From: Deltaproteobacteria bacterium
GTDB taxonomy: Bacteria; Desulfobacterota; Deferrimicrobia; Deferrimicrobiales; Deferrimicrobiaceae
Assembly (NCBI GenBank): GCA_021815305.1
Contig: JAKAHC010000001.1
Location: forward strand, 372,001 to 436,000
Length of the DNA: 64,000 nt
Direction of reading: 5' to 3'
In this document: piece by piece, positions 17,781-26,322 of the stretch
Layout of the letters: every line of letters begins with the position of its first letter
How positions within the stretch are numbered: the stretch's first letter is position 1
Notes under the pieces: generated by a model
Databases searched by the model: none
What the model saw: only the letters and a program-made list of their open reading frames with translations
Told to the model about the DNA's origin: nothing
Made by a program: the position numbers and the translations under genes

Positions 17781-18490
17781 TCGTCCACCACCGAGACGCC
17801 CTGCGGCTTGCGGAACCGGAACAGGCCGGAGGGCAGTTTGGGGTCGAGTTTCACGTCGGAGAGATACAGGTGGTTCTCCCCGCCCAGCCGGTCGTAGATG
17901 TGCACCTCCCGGATGAGGGCGTCTGAGGTCGAGACGACGAGATCGATCCTGCGAATCTCCGGAGCGCCCTCGCCCCGGGGAACGAGGCGCAGCATCGTCT
18001 CCTCCCCGGTCTTTCCGGGGATCGACTCTTCGACACGGAACATCCCCGTGAGCTCCCCCTTTCCGAACAGCAGGAGCAGCGGGATCTTCCCTCCCAGGGC
18101 CTTCTCGTCCATCTTCTGCCGGATCACCTGGGGAGAGTCCGCCGGGCGGAAGTAGAAATGGTTCCCGTCGGCGAGGAACAGCTGCGCGTCGGGCTCCTTG
18201 TAGTCCCATCGCATCTTCAGGGGGCGGGCGAAGTAGAGGGTGCCCGACGCCTTCCTCACGATCCCAAGGTTCTGGAGGGGGATTTCCTGGCGGAAATGCG
18301 CGGACAGGGTGCCGACGCCGGCATACCGTTCGGAGACCTTTCGCAGGAGTGCCTCCCCTCCCTTTTCCTTCTCCGCCGCGCCGGCCCGCGCCGGCGGAAG
18401 GAGGAGCGCGGCGGCGAGGAGCAGGGCGGCCAGCGCGCGAAAAGGCGCGCCGTCCCTTCGGCGCGATGTTCCGATCGGTCGGGTCCCCAT
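17777..18490 (-). CDS. lolA: Outer-membrane lipoprotein carrier protein LolA
   Basis: Periplasmic chaperone that carries lipoproteins from the LolCDE transporter to the outer membrane. The 237-residue precursor has a signal peptide (RRRDG..., hydrophobic ALAALLLAAALLLPP, likely cut after AGA). The mature part shows the LolA fold features SAHFRQEIPLQNLG, ASGTLYFARPLKMRWDY and FRFRKPQGVSVVDD. I start at ATG 18490, 20 codons inside the longest frame, because the upstream part overlaps ftsK and the signal peptide begins here. Sits between ftsK and rimO. Confidence 0.88.
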   Translation of the reverse strand: MGTRPIGTSRRRDGAPFRALAALLLAAALLLPPARAGAAEKEKGGEALLRKVSERYAGVGTLSAHFRQEIPLQNLGIVRKASGTLYFARPLKMRWDYKEPDAQLFLADGNHFYFRPADSPQVIRQKMDEKALGGKIPLLLLFGKGELTGMFRVEESIPGKTGEETMLRLVPRGEGAPEIRRIDLVVSTSDALIREVHIYDRLGGENHLYLSDVKLDPKLPSGLFRFRKPQGVSVVDD

Positions 18491-18503
18491 GGATTTCTCT
18501 CTT

Positions 18504-20675
18504 TCAGACGCGGGATGTGCGGGGCGGCTCGTCGTCCTTCCGGGCAACGTACACCTCGCGTTGCTTGCCGCCCTCGGCGGGGCCCACGATCCCCTGCCGC
18601 TCCATCTCTTCGATGATCCGGGCCGCCCGGTTGAAACCGATCTTCAGGCGGCGTTGCAGGAAGGAAACCGAGGCGCGGCCGGCCCGGACGACCTCCTCCA
18701 CCGCCTGGTCGAACATCTCGTCCCGGGACGGGTCGGGATCGTCCGCCGACGGCGGCGCGGTGATGGCGGAGTCGTAGGCGGGAGGCCCCTGGGACTTCAG
18801 GTGTTCCACGACGCGCTGGATCTCCCCTTCGCTCACATAGGGCCCGTGCACCCGCAGGATCCCCCCCACGCCGGGCTGTAGGAAGAGCATGTCGCCGAAT
18901 CCCAGGAGCGTCTCCGCCCCCGACTGGTCGAGGATGGTGCGGGAATCCACCTGCGAGGTCACCTTGAAGGAGACCCGGGAGGGGAAATTCGCCTTGATCA
19001 CGCCGGTCAGGACGTCCACCGAAGGGCGCTGGGTCGCGAAGATCAGGTGGATCCCCGCCGCACGCGCCATCTGGGTCAGCTGGGTGATGGAGTCCTCCAC
19101 CTCCCGCCGGGAGGCGCTGGTCAGCATCAGGTCCGCCAGTTCGTCGATGACGATGACGATGTACGGGAGCTTCGAGAGGTCTTCGTTCTCCCCCGGCGCC
19201 TTGGCGCGGACGGCGGTTTTCTGCCGCTTCTCGACGTACTGGTTGAATGCGTCGATGTGGCGCACTCCGTTCTCCATCATGAGCTGGTACCGCCCCCGCA
19301 TCTCCCCGACGGCCCACTTGAGGACCAGCCCGGCGTCGCGCGGCTGGGTGACCACCGCGTGGTACAGGTGCGGGATCCCTTCGTACAGGGAAAGTTCCAG
19401 CATCTTGGGATCCACCAGGATCAGGCGGACCTCCTCGGGCGTCGCGCGGAACAGGATCGACAGGATCATGGTGTGGAGGGCCACGCTCTTCCCCGAGCCG
19501 GTGGCCCCCGCGATCAGCAGATGGGGCATCTTCCCGAGATCCCGCACCACGGGCTCTCCGAAGATGTCCTTCCCCATGGCGAGCGCCAGGGACGATGCGG
19601 CGCCCGCGTACGCCCCGCACCCCAGGAGTTCCCGGAGGACGATGGGGGCGCGGCGTGCGTTGGGAATCTCGAACCCCATGACGCCCTTCCCCGGGATGTT
19701 CGGAACCACCCGGACCGACTCGCACCGCATCGCAAGCGCCAGGTCGTCCGCCATCGCGGAGACGCGGTTCGCCTTGATCCCGGGGGCGGGGCGGAACTCG
19801 TACATGGTGACCAGCGGCCCGGTTCGGATCTCGGTGATCGCGCCTTCGATGGCGTGCTCGGAGAGCTTCGAGAGGAGCGCCTGGGCGTTCTCCTGCAGCG
19901 CGGCCGCGTCGACGCCCACCTCCGCGGCCCTTGCGGTCTCGAGCAGATCCAGCGGCGGCAGGACGAACGCCTTCCCCGCGGCCCGGGCCGGCGCCGACTC
20001 TTCCGCGACCGGGCGGGGGGGGATGACCCGCGGCGGGGCGGCCGCCTCGGCGGGGGAGGGCGGCTCCTCCTCCCACGCGTCGCGGGGAACGAGCCTCTCC
20101 TTGACCAGGGCGCGCACCTTCTCGGGGGTCTTCTCCCGGCGCAGCAGCCCCGGGAGGCCGCTCAAGGGCAGACCGGTGACGAGCATGAGGGAGAACAGCA
20201 GAAGGGCGATCAGCAGGAGCAGTCCTCCCACGGTGCTCAGCAGTTTCCCCAGGAAATGTTTCCCGAGGAGGTTCCCCACGATCCCCGGCAGGAAGACGTC
20301 CTGCCCCAGCACCGACACGTGCCCCGCGAAGAAGCTCAGGATCCCGAGGACGGAGCAGACGGCGAGGAGACCGCCGCCGGCGCGCCCCCACTTCCCGAGG
20401 ATCCCCTCGCCGCGGAATGTCCAGTATGCGAGGAGCAGGCACATCACGGGGAACCCGAGGGCACCGATGCCGAACATCTGCAGGAGGAGGTCGGAGAGGA
20501 TCGCCCCGACGGTCCCGCCCCAGTTGCGCACCTCGGATCCCGGCACGCTCCACGTGGAGAGGGAGGGGTCCATCTGGTGGAACGAGACCAGGGCCACCGT
20601 CAGGAACACCCCGGCAGTGAGGAAAAGGATCGCCAGGGCGTCGCGGCGGATCTTTCCCGGGTCGGCCACCGTCAC
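18504..20675 (-). CDS. ftsK: DNA translocase FtsK
   Basis: Septum-located DNA pump that clears chromosome ends and activates XerCD recombination. Of 723 residues, the first 165 hold about four membrane helices; a Pro-rich linker (about 200-235) is short for the family. Walker A GATGSGKS lies at about 390-397 and Walker B IVIVIDELADLML follows. The C-terminal winged-helix gamma domain (SVSFLQRRLKIGFNRAARI) recognises KOPS sites. GTG start at 20675 overlaps the rnj stop (GTGA). Confidence 0.95.
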   Translation of the reverse strand: MTVADPGKIRRDALAILFLTAGVFLTVALVSFHQMDPSLSTWSVPGSEVRNWGGTVGAILSDLLLQMFGIGALGFPVMCLLLAYWTFRGEGILGKWGRAGGGLLAVCSVLGILSFFAGHVSVLGQDVFLPGIVGNLLGKHFLGKLLSTVGGLLLLIALLLFSLMLVTGLPLSGLPGLLRREKTPEKVRALVKERLVPRDAWEEEPPSPAEAAAPPRVIPPRPVAEESAPARAAGKAFVLPPLDLLETARAAEVGVDAAALQENAQALLSKLSEHAIEGAITEIRTGPLVTMYEFRPAPGIKANRVSAMADDLALAMRCESVRVVPNIPGKGVMGFEIPNARRAPIVLRELLGCGAYAGAASSLALAMGKDIFGEPVVRDLGKMPHLLIAGATGSGKSVALHTMILSILFRATPEEVRLILVDPKMLELSLYEGIPHLYHAVVTQPRDAGLVLKWAVGEMRGRYQLMMENGVRHIDAFNQYVEKRQKTAVRAKAPGENEDLSKLPYIVIVIDELADLMLTSASRREVEDSITQLTQMARAAGIHLIFATQRPSVDVLTGVIKANFPSRVSFKVTSQVDSRTILDQSGAETLLGFGDMLFLQPGVGGILRVHGPYVSEGEIQRVVEHLKSQGPPAYDSAITAPPSADDPDPSRDEMFDQAVEEVVRAGRASVSFLQRRLKIGFNRAARIIEEMERQGIVGPAEGGKQREVYVARKDDEPPRTSRV

Positions 20676-22324
20676 AGCTCCAGAAGCACGGGAACGATGA
20701 CCGGCTTCCTCTCCAGGCGTTTGTTGAAATAGCGCCGGAGCGCGCGCCGGATATCGGTCTGCATCTCCGCGGAGTCGGTCCTGGCGCCGATTCCCGTCTC
20801 CTCGATGGCCCGGAGCACCTCCTCCCGCGCTCCATCGAGAAGCGCCTCGGAGCCGTTCTCCGTCACCACGCCGCGCGTGACGATGTCCGGACCGTAAAGG
20901 ATCTCGCCGGTGGTCGACGAGAGGGCGAGGACGACCATCACCAGGCCGACCTGGGAGAGGTGGATCCGGTCCTTGAGGACGAGGCTCTCGACATCGCCCA
21001 CCCCCTTGCCGTCGACGAACCGGCGCCCGACCTCCATCCTGCCCGCGCGGGCCATCCTCCCGCCGGAGAACTCGAGCACGTCGCCGTTCAGAACCACCTC
21101 GGTGTCCCGCACCCCCGCCTCTTCCGCGAGCTTGCGGTGCCGTATGAGGAGCCGCGGCTCCCCGTGGATGGGGACGAAATATCTCGGGCGGACCGCCGCG
21201 ATCATCGCCCTCAGTTCCTCGCAGCTCCCGTGTCCCGACACATGGACCTCGGATATCTTCTCATAGAGGACATCCGCGCCGGCGAGGAAAAGCCGGTTGA
21301 TCACACTGGCGATCGCCCGCTCGTTCCCGGGGATGAACTTCGAGGAGAGCACCGCGGTGTCCCCCTCCCGGATCCTGATGTGCTTGTGTTCCCCGAGCGC
21401 CATCAGCGTCAGGGCCGACCGCGGCTCCCCCTGGCTTCCCGTCGTCAGCACCGCCACGGACCGGTCCGGCAGGAACGCGGCCTCCTCCAGGGGAAGCAGG
21501 ATGTCCTGCTCCGGAAGATCGAGATAGCCGAGCTCGATCGCCGTGCCCACGTTGCGCACCATGCTCTTCCCGCAAAGAGCCACCCTGCGTCCGCAGCGCG
21601 CCGCCGCGTGGAACGCCTCCTGGATCCTGTGGAGGTTGGAGGAGAACATGGCGACGATGACCCTCCCCCGGGCCTGCCCGAAGATCTCCGAGAGAGCCTC
21701 CCCCACGAACTTCTCGGGGAGGCTGGTCCCCTCGCGCTCCACGTTCGTGGAGTCGGAGAAGAGCGCCGTCACGCCGCCCTCCGCGGAGAGGGAGCGCAGG
21801 CGCTCGATGCCGGTCGGCACGCCGTCGAGCGGGAACGGATCGATCTTGAAATCCCCCGTGTGGACGAACACCCCCTCCGGACAGCGGAGAATGTACCCCA
21901 CGCCGTCGGGGATGCTGTGGCAAACCGGGAACGCCTCCACCTCGAAGCCGCCCAGCCGGAAGCGTGCGTCGCGCGCGATCGGGATCAGCCGCGCCGCCCC
22001 GTCGAGCCCGTGCTCCGCGAGCCGGTGCCGCAGGAGCCCGAGGGTCAGCCGTGTTCCATATACCGGGATGTCGATTTCCCGTAAAAGGAAGGGGACCGCG
22101 CCGATGTGATCCTCGTGGCCGTGCGTGAGGAGAAGGCCGGCGAGGCGGGGAGCCGCCTCCCGGAGGACGGAGAAGTCCGGAACGACGTAGTCGATTCCCA
22201 GCATCGTGTCGTCGGGAAACATGAGCCCCGCGTCGACCAGGAGCGCGGAATCGCCGCCGTCGAAGAGCATGGAGTTCATGCCGATCTCGCCCAACCCGCC
22301 CATCGGAACCACGCGCAACGTCAT
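20672..22324 (-). CDS. rnj: Ribonuclease J
   Basis: Metallo-beta-lactamase-fold RNase with endo- and 5'-3' exonuclease action on mRNA and rRNA. 550 residues, full length. The zinc motif HGHEDH is at about 68-73, followed by CHSIPDGVG, HTGDFKID, SDSTNVE and the beta-CASP motif GSQGEPRSAL; HVSGHGSCEEL and PIHGEPR complete it. RNase J in a Gram-negative is typical of delta-type proteobacteria. ATG overlaps the plsC stop; the stop overlaps ftsK. Confidence 0.95.
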   Translation of the reverse strand: MTLRVVPMGGLGEIGMNSMLFDGGDSALLVDAGLMFPDDTMLGIDYVVPDFSVLREAAPRLAGLLLTHGHEDHIGAVPFLLREIDIPVYGTRLTLGLLRHRLAEHGLDGAARLIPIARDARFRLGGFEVEAFPVCHSIPDGVGYILRCPEGVFVHTGDFKIDPFPLDGVPTGIERLRSLSAEGGVTALFSDSTNVEREGTSLPEKFVGEALSEIFGQARGRVIVAMFSSNLHRIQEAFHAAARCGRRVALCGKSMVRNVGTAIELGYLDLPEQDILLPLEEAAFLPDRSVAVLTTGSQGEPRSALTLMALGEHKHIRIREGDTAVLSSKFIPGNERAIASVINRLFLAGADVLYEKISEVHVSGHGSCEELRAMIAAVRPRYFVPIHGEPRLLIRHRKLAEEAGVRDTEVVLNGDVLEFSGGRMARAGRMEVGRRFVDGKGVGDVESLVLKDRIHLSQVGLVMVVLALSSTTGEILYGPDIVTRGVVTENGSEALLDGAREEVLRAIEETGIGARTDSAEMQTDIRRALRRYFNKRLERKPVIVPVLLEL

Positions 22325-23037
22325 TTCATCCCTTCTCCCTGACCGGAGGCCACGGCGAGGATCCGCTCCCTCACGGAGGTGGAGATCCGCTCCTTGGTTC
22401 CCCCCGCCCTCTCTTCGGGGGAGAGGGGAGCAAGCACGCGGACCGAAAGCTCCGCCGGCCGGAACCATAGCGCCCCTTTCGGAAGCGCCCTGCGGCCGCC
22501 GTCGATGTACACCGGGACCACGGGCGCCCCGGACCTCTGCGCCAGGAAGAATGCCCCCGGCTTGAACTCTCCGACCCTGCCGTCCCCGGAGCGGGTTCCC
22601 TCGGGGAAAACGACCAGGAGCTGGCCCGCCCGGAGTCGCTCCCCCGCGTCCCGGAGCATATGCACCGCATCCCGCGGGTCGTCCCGGTCGATGAACAGGT
22701 TTCCCGCCGCCGCCATCGCCTTCCCGAAAAGGGGGATCTCCCCCAACTCCCGCTTCGCGAGAAACTTGACCGGCCGCGGGAAGGCCGAAAGCAGGAGCGG
22801 GATGTCCACGAGGCTCTGGTGGTTCACGACCAGCACCGCCCCTCCGGCAGGAAGCTCCTTCATTCCCTCCACGCGCACCTTCCACCCGCCGATGCGGATG
22901 AAGGTCCTGCCCCACCATCCCATGGCGCGCTCCGCCGCGCCGCCTCCCGACAGCCATGCCGCCAAAAGCGTCGCGAGGGCGGATGCCGCGGTGAGGGCCA
23001 GGATGGCCGCGGAACGCAGCATGCCGAGAATCACCAT
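22321..23037 (-). CDS. plsC: 1-acyl-sn-glycerol-3-phosphate acyltransferase
   Basis: Membrane acyltransferase making phosphatidic acid. The 238-residue protein has an N-terminal hydrophobic stretch (AAILALTAASALATLLAAWL), then the acyltransferase motifs: NHQSLVD (the HX4D site), GNLFIDRDD, FPEGTRSGDGRVGEFKPGA and VPVYIDGG. Starts at ATG 23037 inside the radC 3' end (7-base overlap) and ends overlapping rnj. Lies in a run of envelope and division genes. Confidence 0.92.
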   Translation of the reverse strand: MVILGMLRSAAILALTAASALATLLAAWLSGGGAAERAMGWWGRTFIRIGGWKVRVEGMKELPAGGAVLVVNHQSLVDIPLLLSAFPRPVKFLAKRELGEIPLFGKAMAAAGNLFIDRDDPRDAVHMLRDAGERLRAGQLLVVFPEGTRSGDGRVGEFKPGAFFLAQRSGAPVVPVYIDGGRRALPKGALWFRPAELSVRVLAPLSPEERAGGTKERISTSVRERILAVASGQGEGMK

Positions 23038-23609
23038 CCGGCCTCCTCCCGGAAGCTGAAAAACGCGCCGTCCCCGATGATGACGTGGTCGAGCACGGGG
23101 ATTCCGACGATCCCTCCGGCGGACCGCAACCGCCGGGTAACGTCCCGGTCCTCCACGCTCGGAACCGGATCGCCGCTCGGGTGGTTGTGCACCAGGATCA
23201 CCGCGGCGGCGCGTTCCCGGACCGCCGCGGCGAACACCTCCCGGGGGTGGATGAGGCTGCCGTCGAGGATCCCCGAGGTCACCCGCTCCTCCCGCAGGGG
23301 GCGGTGCTTCACGTCGAGGAGCACGGCGACGAACACCTCCACGGGAGAATCGGCGAGCAGGTACCGGAACCGCTCGAAAACCTGCGCAGGCGCGCGCAGC
23401 GGAGCGGGTCGGATCCGCGGCGCGGAAAGCGCCCGCCGGGCGAGTTCCAGGGCCGCCTCCCATCGTTTCGACCTCGCCGGGTCTCCCGGCGGTTCCGCAC
23501 GGGCGGCGCGGCGCATTCCCTCCCCATCGTCGGGGAATGCGATCCGGAACAACTCCGCCTCCTCGATGCTTTCCAGGGGCCGCCCGTTGCGGCCGGGGAC
23601 ATCCGGCAT
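23031..23609 (-). CDS. radC: RadC-family JAB/MPN-domain protein, divergent N-terminus
   Basis: 192-residue member of the RadC (UPF0758) group. The C-terminal JAMM metalloprotease-like site is intact: HNHPSGDPVPSVED. The usual N-terminal helix-hairpin-helix (IPGIG-type) is not recognisable; in its place is a Pro/Arg-rich segment before AALELARR. The start is set at ATG 23609 because AGAGGAGG lies 5 bases upstream; an ATG 11 codons earlier lacks a site. No DNA-repair role is proven for the family. First gene of the plsC-rnj-ftsK-lolA-rimO run. Confidence 0.82.
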   Translation of the reverse strand: MPDVPGRNGRPLESIEEAELFRIAFPDDGEGMRRAARAEPPGDPARSKRWEAALELARRALSAPRIRPAPLRAPAQVFERFRYLLADSPVEVFVAVLLDVKHRPLREERVTSGILDGSLIHPREVFAAAVRERAAAVILVHNHPSGDPVPSVEDRDVTRRLRSAGGIVGIPVLDHVIIGDGAFFSFREEAGW

Positions 23610-23667
23610 GCCGCCTCCTCTGGCGAAATGCCGGGGTTCCATTCAAATACCATTCCCGGAAATTGTC

Positions 23668-23992
23668 AAAACGGCAACGCCGCCGCCCGAGCCGCAGTTC
23701 GACCGGTTCAACCTTCGCCTGCGGCTCTCCCGCCCGGACCGGGATTCGGAGCTTTCGCTCATCCGGAAGAACAACCTCTTCACGACGCGCGACGGAAATC
23801 CTCCCGCGCCGCTCCCGGAACAGGCCCGCGCCCTCCGGGAGGCGGTCGGCCGGGTTACCGTCCGCGACCCGGGTCCACCCCGCCGTCCGCCAGGGAGCCT
23901 CCCCTCGCGGTGCGATCGGGCTGAAGAGCACGGCGCGGGAGCAGTCCTTTTTGCTGGCCGACGGGCTCCGGCGGGAAATCGCCGCCGGGTAG
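23668..23992 (+). pseudogene. Remnant of a MoxR-type AAA+ ATPase (C-terminal third, frameshifted)
   Basis: This otherwise empty stretch between radC and the methyltransferase translates, in one frame from about 23668, to PPPEPQFDRFNLRLRLSRPD and on to LREAVGRVTVRD. A second frame continues TRVHPAVRQGASPRGAIGL and stops at 23992. These match in order the conserved MoxR segments PLPEAQLDRF...PDR, LREAV.RV.VDD and TR.HP.V.LGASPRGA. The Walker A and B region is gone and about 20-25 codons are lost at the frame change. I read it as a decayed gene fragment. Identification is from memory of the family. Confidence 0.65.
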
Positions 23993-24003
23993 GCAATCCG
24001 GTC

Positions 24004-24588
24004 CTATCTCGCGGCTTGCCGTCCGTTTTTGACGGCCTCGTAGATGCTCAGGGGCGGGATGTTCAGCACTTCGTACTCCACCCGGACGGAACCGAACCGT
24101 TCCTCGAGGGGAATCCGGAGGTGGGGAGAAGACTGGTAGAAGGTCTGGTACGCGAGGAACTTCCCGCCGTCCCGCAGCACGTCGTGGATCCCCTTGACGA
24201 TCTCCCTCCGCGCATCGTCCGGAAGGAACGAGAACGGGATCCCGGAGAGGATGTAGTCCACGGGTACGGCGCCGATCTCCTCGAGGATCTCAAGGACGTT
24301 CTCCGCGCAGTCGTTCACGATGCGGACACGGGAATCGGGAAACCTCTTCTGCAGGATTTCCGCGAAGTTCCGGTTCCGCTCGATGAGGACCATCTGCGCC
24401 TCGGGGTGGATCCTCGGAAGCAGGTAGCGGGTGAAAACCCCCATTCCCGGGCCGAACTCCACGAAGACGCGGGCCCGGGCGAAGTCGATCTTCCCGCACA
24501 CCTTCCGGACACCGAAGATCGATGTGGGCGTCACGGAGGCGATGTATTTGTCCGAAAAGAAATTCTTGATATAGCCCAGGGTTCCCAC
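24004..24588 (-). CDS. SAM-dependent methyltransferase, phospholipid/rRNA-dimethylase-like
   Basis: 194-residue class I methyltransferase. The SAM-binding motif EFGPGMGVFTRYLL is followed by an acidic residue in VLIERNRNFAEIL and by DYILSGIPFSFLP at the catalytic motif position. The overall pattern is like the phospholipid N-methyltransferase (PmtA) and KsgA-like group; the substrate cannot be told from sequence. It is transcribed away from comM. Confidence 0.65.
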   Translation of the reverse strand: MGTLGYIKNFFSDKYIASVTPTSIFGVRKVCGKIDFARARVFVEFGPGMGVFTRYLLPRIHPEAQMVLIERNRNFAEILQKRFPDSRVRIVNDCAENVLEILEEIGAVPVDYILSGIPFSFLPDDARREIVKGIHDVLRDGGKFLAYQTFYQSSPHLRIPLEERFGSVRVEYEVLNIPPLSIYEAVKNGRQAAR

Positions 24589-24753
24589 GGATTCGAACCT
24601 CGCCGGCTGGTATGGGATCAGATTACTCCAAACTTCGTATTATCCACAAACCGGTGGGGGTCCGCCACCTTATCCCGGGCGGCACGGAGGTTGCTCCTCC
24701 CTTTGCGGAGCCCGTTTCCCGGGCCATGTCCGCAACGCCGGAGGCCCCGTCCC

Positions 24754-26322
24754 ATGCTGGTACGCTCCCGCTCCTACGCCGCCCTGGGTGTCGACGCCGT
24801 CCCCGTGGACGTGGAAGCCGACATCGCGCAGGGACTTCCCTCGTACACGGTGGTGGGATTGCCCGGTGGAGCGGTTCGGGAAAGCGACGACCGGATCCGC
24901 GCAGCCGTGAGGAACTCCGGGTTCCCCTTCCCCGGCCGAAAGGTCACCGTGAACCTGGCACCGGCGGACCTGCGGAAGGACGGAGCCCTCCTCGACCTGC
25001 CGATCGCGCTCTCCGTCCTGTGCGCGGAGGGCGTGCTCCCGGGAGAGGCGCTGGAAAAGTGGATCATCGCGGGAGAACTTTCCCTCGACGGGGCGGTGCG
25101 GCCGGTGCGGGGCGCCCTCTCCCAGGCGCTTCTGGCGAGGGAGCTCGGGGTGACGGGGGTCATCACCCCCTTCGACAACGGGGAGGAGGCTCGCCTCGTC
25201 CCCGGAGTTCATGTGGCCGCCGTCCGATCCCTCCGGGAGGCCGCCGGCATTCTCGGGGGGGTGTCGCCCGTTCCCGGCGACCTCCCGGGAAACCCGCCGC
25301 CGTTTCTCCGTCCGGAGCACGGAGCCGCCGCCGACCCGGTCCGGCTCCCCGACATGGCCGATGTGACGGGGCAGCCGATGGCGCGGCGCGCCCTCGAGAT
25401 CGCCGCCGCAGGGGCCCATGCGCTGCTTCTCGTCGGCCCCCCCGGCTGCGGCAAGACGATGCTTGCGGAAAGAATGCCGGGAATCCTTCCGGAATTTTCC
25501 CCCTCGGAGGCCCTGGAGGCGAGCCGGGTCTACAGCGCGGCCGGGGAACCGCCCTGGCCGCGCCCCTTGCGGAAACGCCCGTTCCGCGCGCCCCATTCGT
25601 CGATCTCTCCCGCGGGATTGCTGGGCGGGGGGATCCCCCCGCGGCCGGGGGAAATCTCGTTCGCCCACGGCGGCGTCCTGTTCCTCGACGAATTCTCCGA
25701 ATTCCGGCCCGACGCAAGAGAGGCGTTGCGGCAGCCGATCGAATCGGGGGAGATCCGGCTCTCCAGGGCAGGCCACCGATACCGCTTCCCCTGCCGGTTT
25801 CTTCTGCTGGCCGCGTCCAACCCTTGCCCCTGCGGCAACGCCGGGCATCCGAAACGCATCTGCCGCTGCTCTCCGGCGGTGCGCGACCGATTCTCCAGGA
25901 AATTCTCCGGGCCCCTCCTCGATCGGATCGACCTGGCGGTCTCCGTGCTGCCCGTGGCCGCGGAGACGTGGTCCGGAGATCCCCCCGGCGAGACCTCGGC
26001 GGATGTGCGACGGCGGGTCGAAGCGTGCCGGTCCGTGCAGGAGGCCCGGTTCGCGGGTCGCCCCCACCGGTCCAACGGGACGGCCCGCGCTTCCACGAGG
26101 GAGCTGCTGGGAGATCTCGCGCCGGAGGCGCGAGCGTTTCTGACGCGGGCGGCGGATCGGCTCTCCCTCTCCGGGAGGGCCATCGCGAAGTCGTGCCGGG
26201 TGGCGCGCACGATCGCGGACCTGGCCTGCGAACGCAGGGTGGCGCTCCCGCACGTTGCGGAGAGTCTTCAATACCGCCTCCCGGGTTTCGGGATCGGAGG
26301 AACGGGAGAACCGGCGGGCTAA
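24754..26322 (+). CDS. comM: YifB/ComM-family AAA+ ATPase (Mg-chelatase-like)
   Basis: 522-residue ATPase. The N-terminal Lon-like fold (about 1-170) has GLPSYTVVGLPGGAVRES and LNLAPADLRKDGALLDLPIA; AAA+ Walker A is GPPGCGKT and Walker B LFLDEFSEF. A Cys cluster (SNPCPCGNAGHPKRICRCS) is a typical ComM zinc insert. ComM is a helicase that drives branch migration during natural transformation. ATG 24754 has GGAGG 9 bases upstream; the longer open frame before it is chance. It overlaps the stop of the convergent LysR gene by 4 bases. Confidence 0.92.
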   Translation: MLVRSRSYAALGVDAVPVDVEADIAQGLPSYTVVGLPGGAVRESDDRIRAAVRNSGFPFPGRKVTVNLAPADLRKDGALLDLPIALSVLCAEGVLPGEALEKWIIAGELSLDGAVRPVRGALSQALLARELGVTGVITPFDNGEEARLVPGVHVAAVRSLREAAGILGGVSPVPGDLPGNPPPFLRPEHGAAADPVRLPDMADVTGQPMARRALEIAAAGAHALLLVGPPGCGKTMLAERMPGILPEFSPSEALEASRVYSAAGEPPWPRPLRKRPFRAPHSSISPAGLLGGGIPPRPGEISFAHGGVLFLDEFSEFRPDAREALRQPIESGEIRLSRAGHRYRFPCRFLLLAASNPCPCGNAGHPKRICRCSPAVRDRFSRKFSGPLLDRIDLAVSVLPVAAETWSGDPPGETSADVRRRVEACRSVQEARFAGRPHRSNGTARASTRELLGDLAPEARAFLTRAADRLSLSGRAIAKSCRVARTIADLACERRVALPHVAESLQYRLPGFGIGGTGEPAG

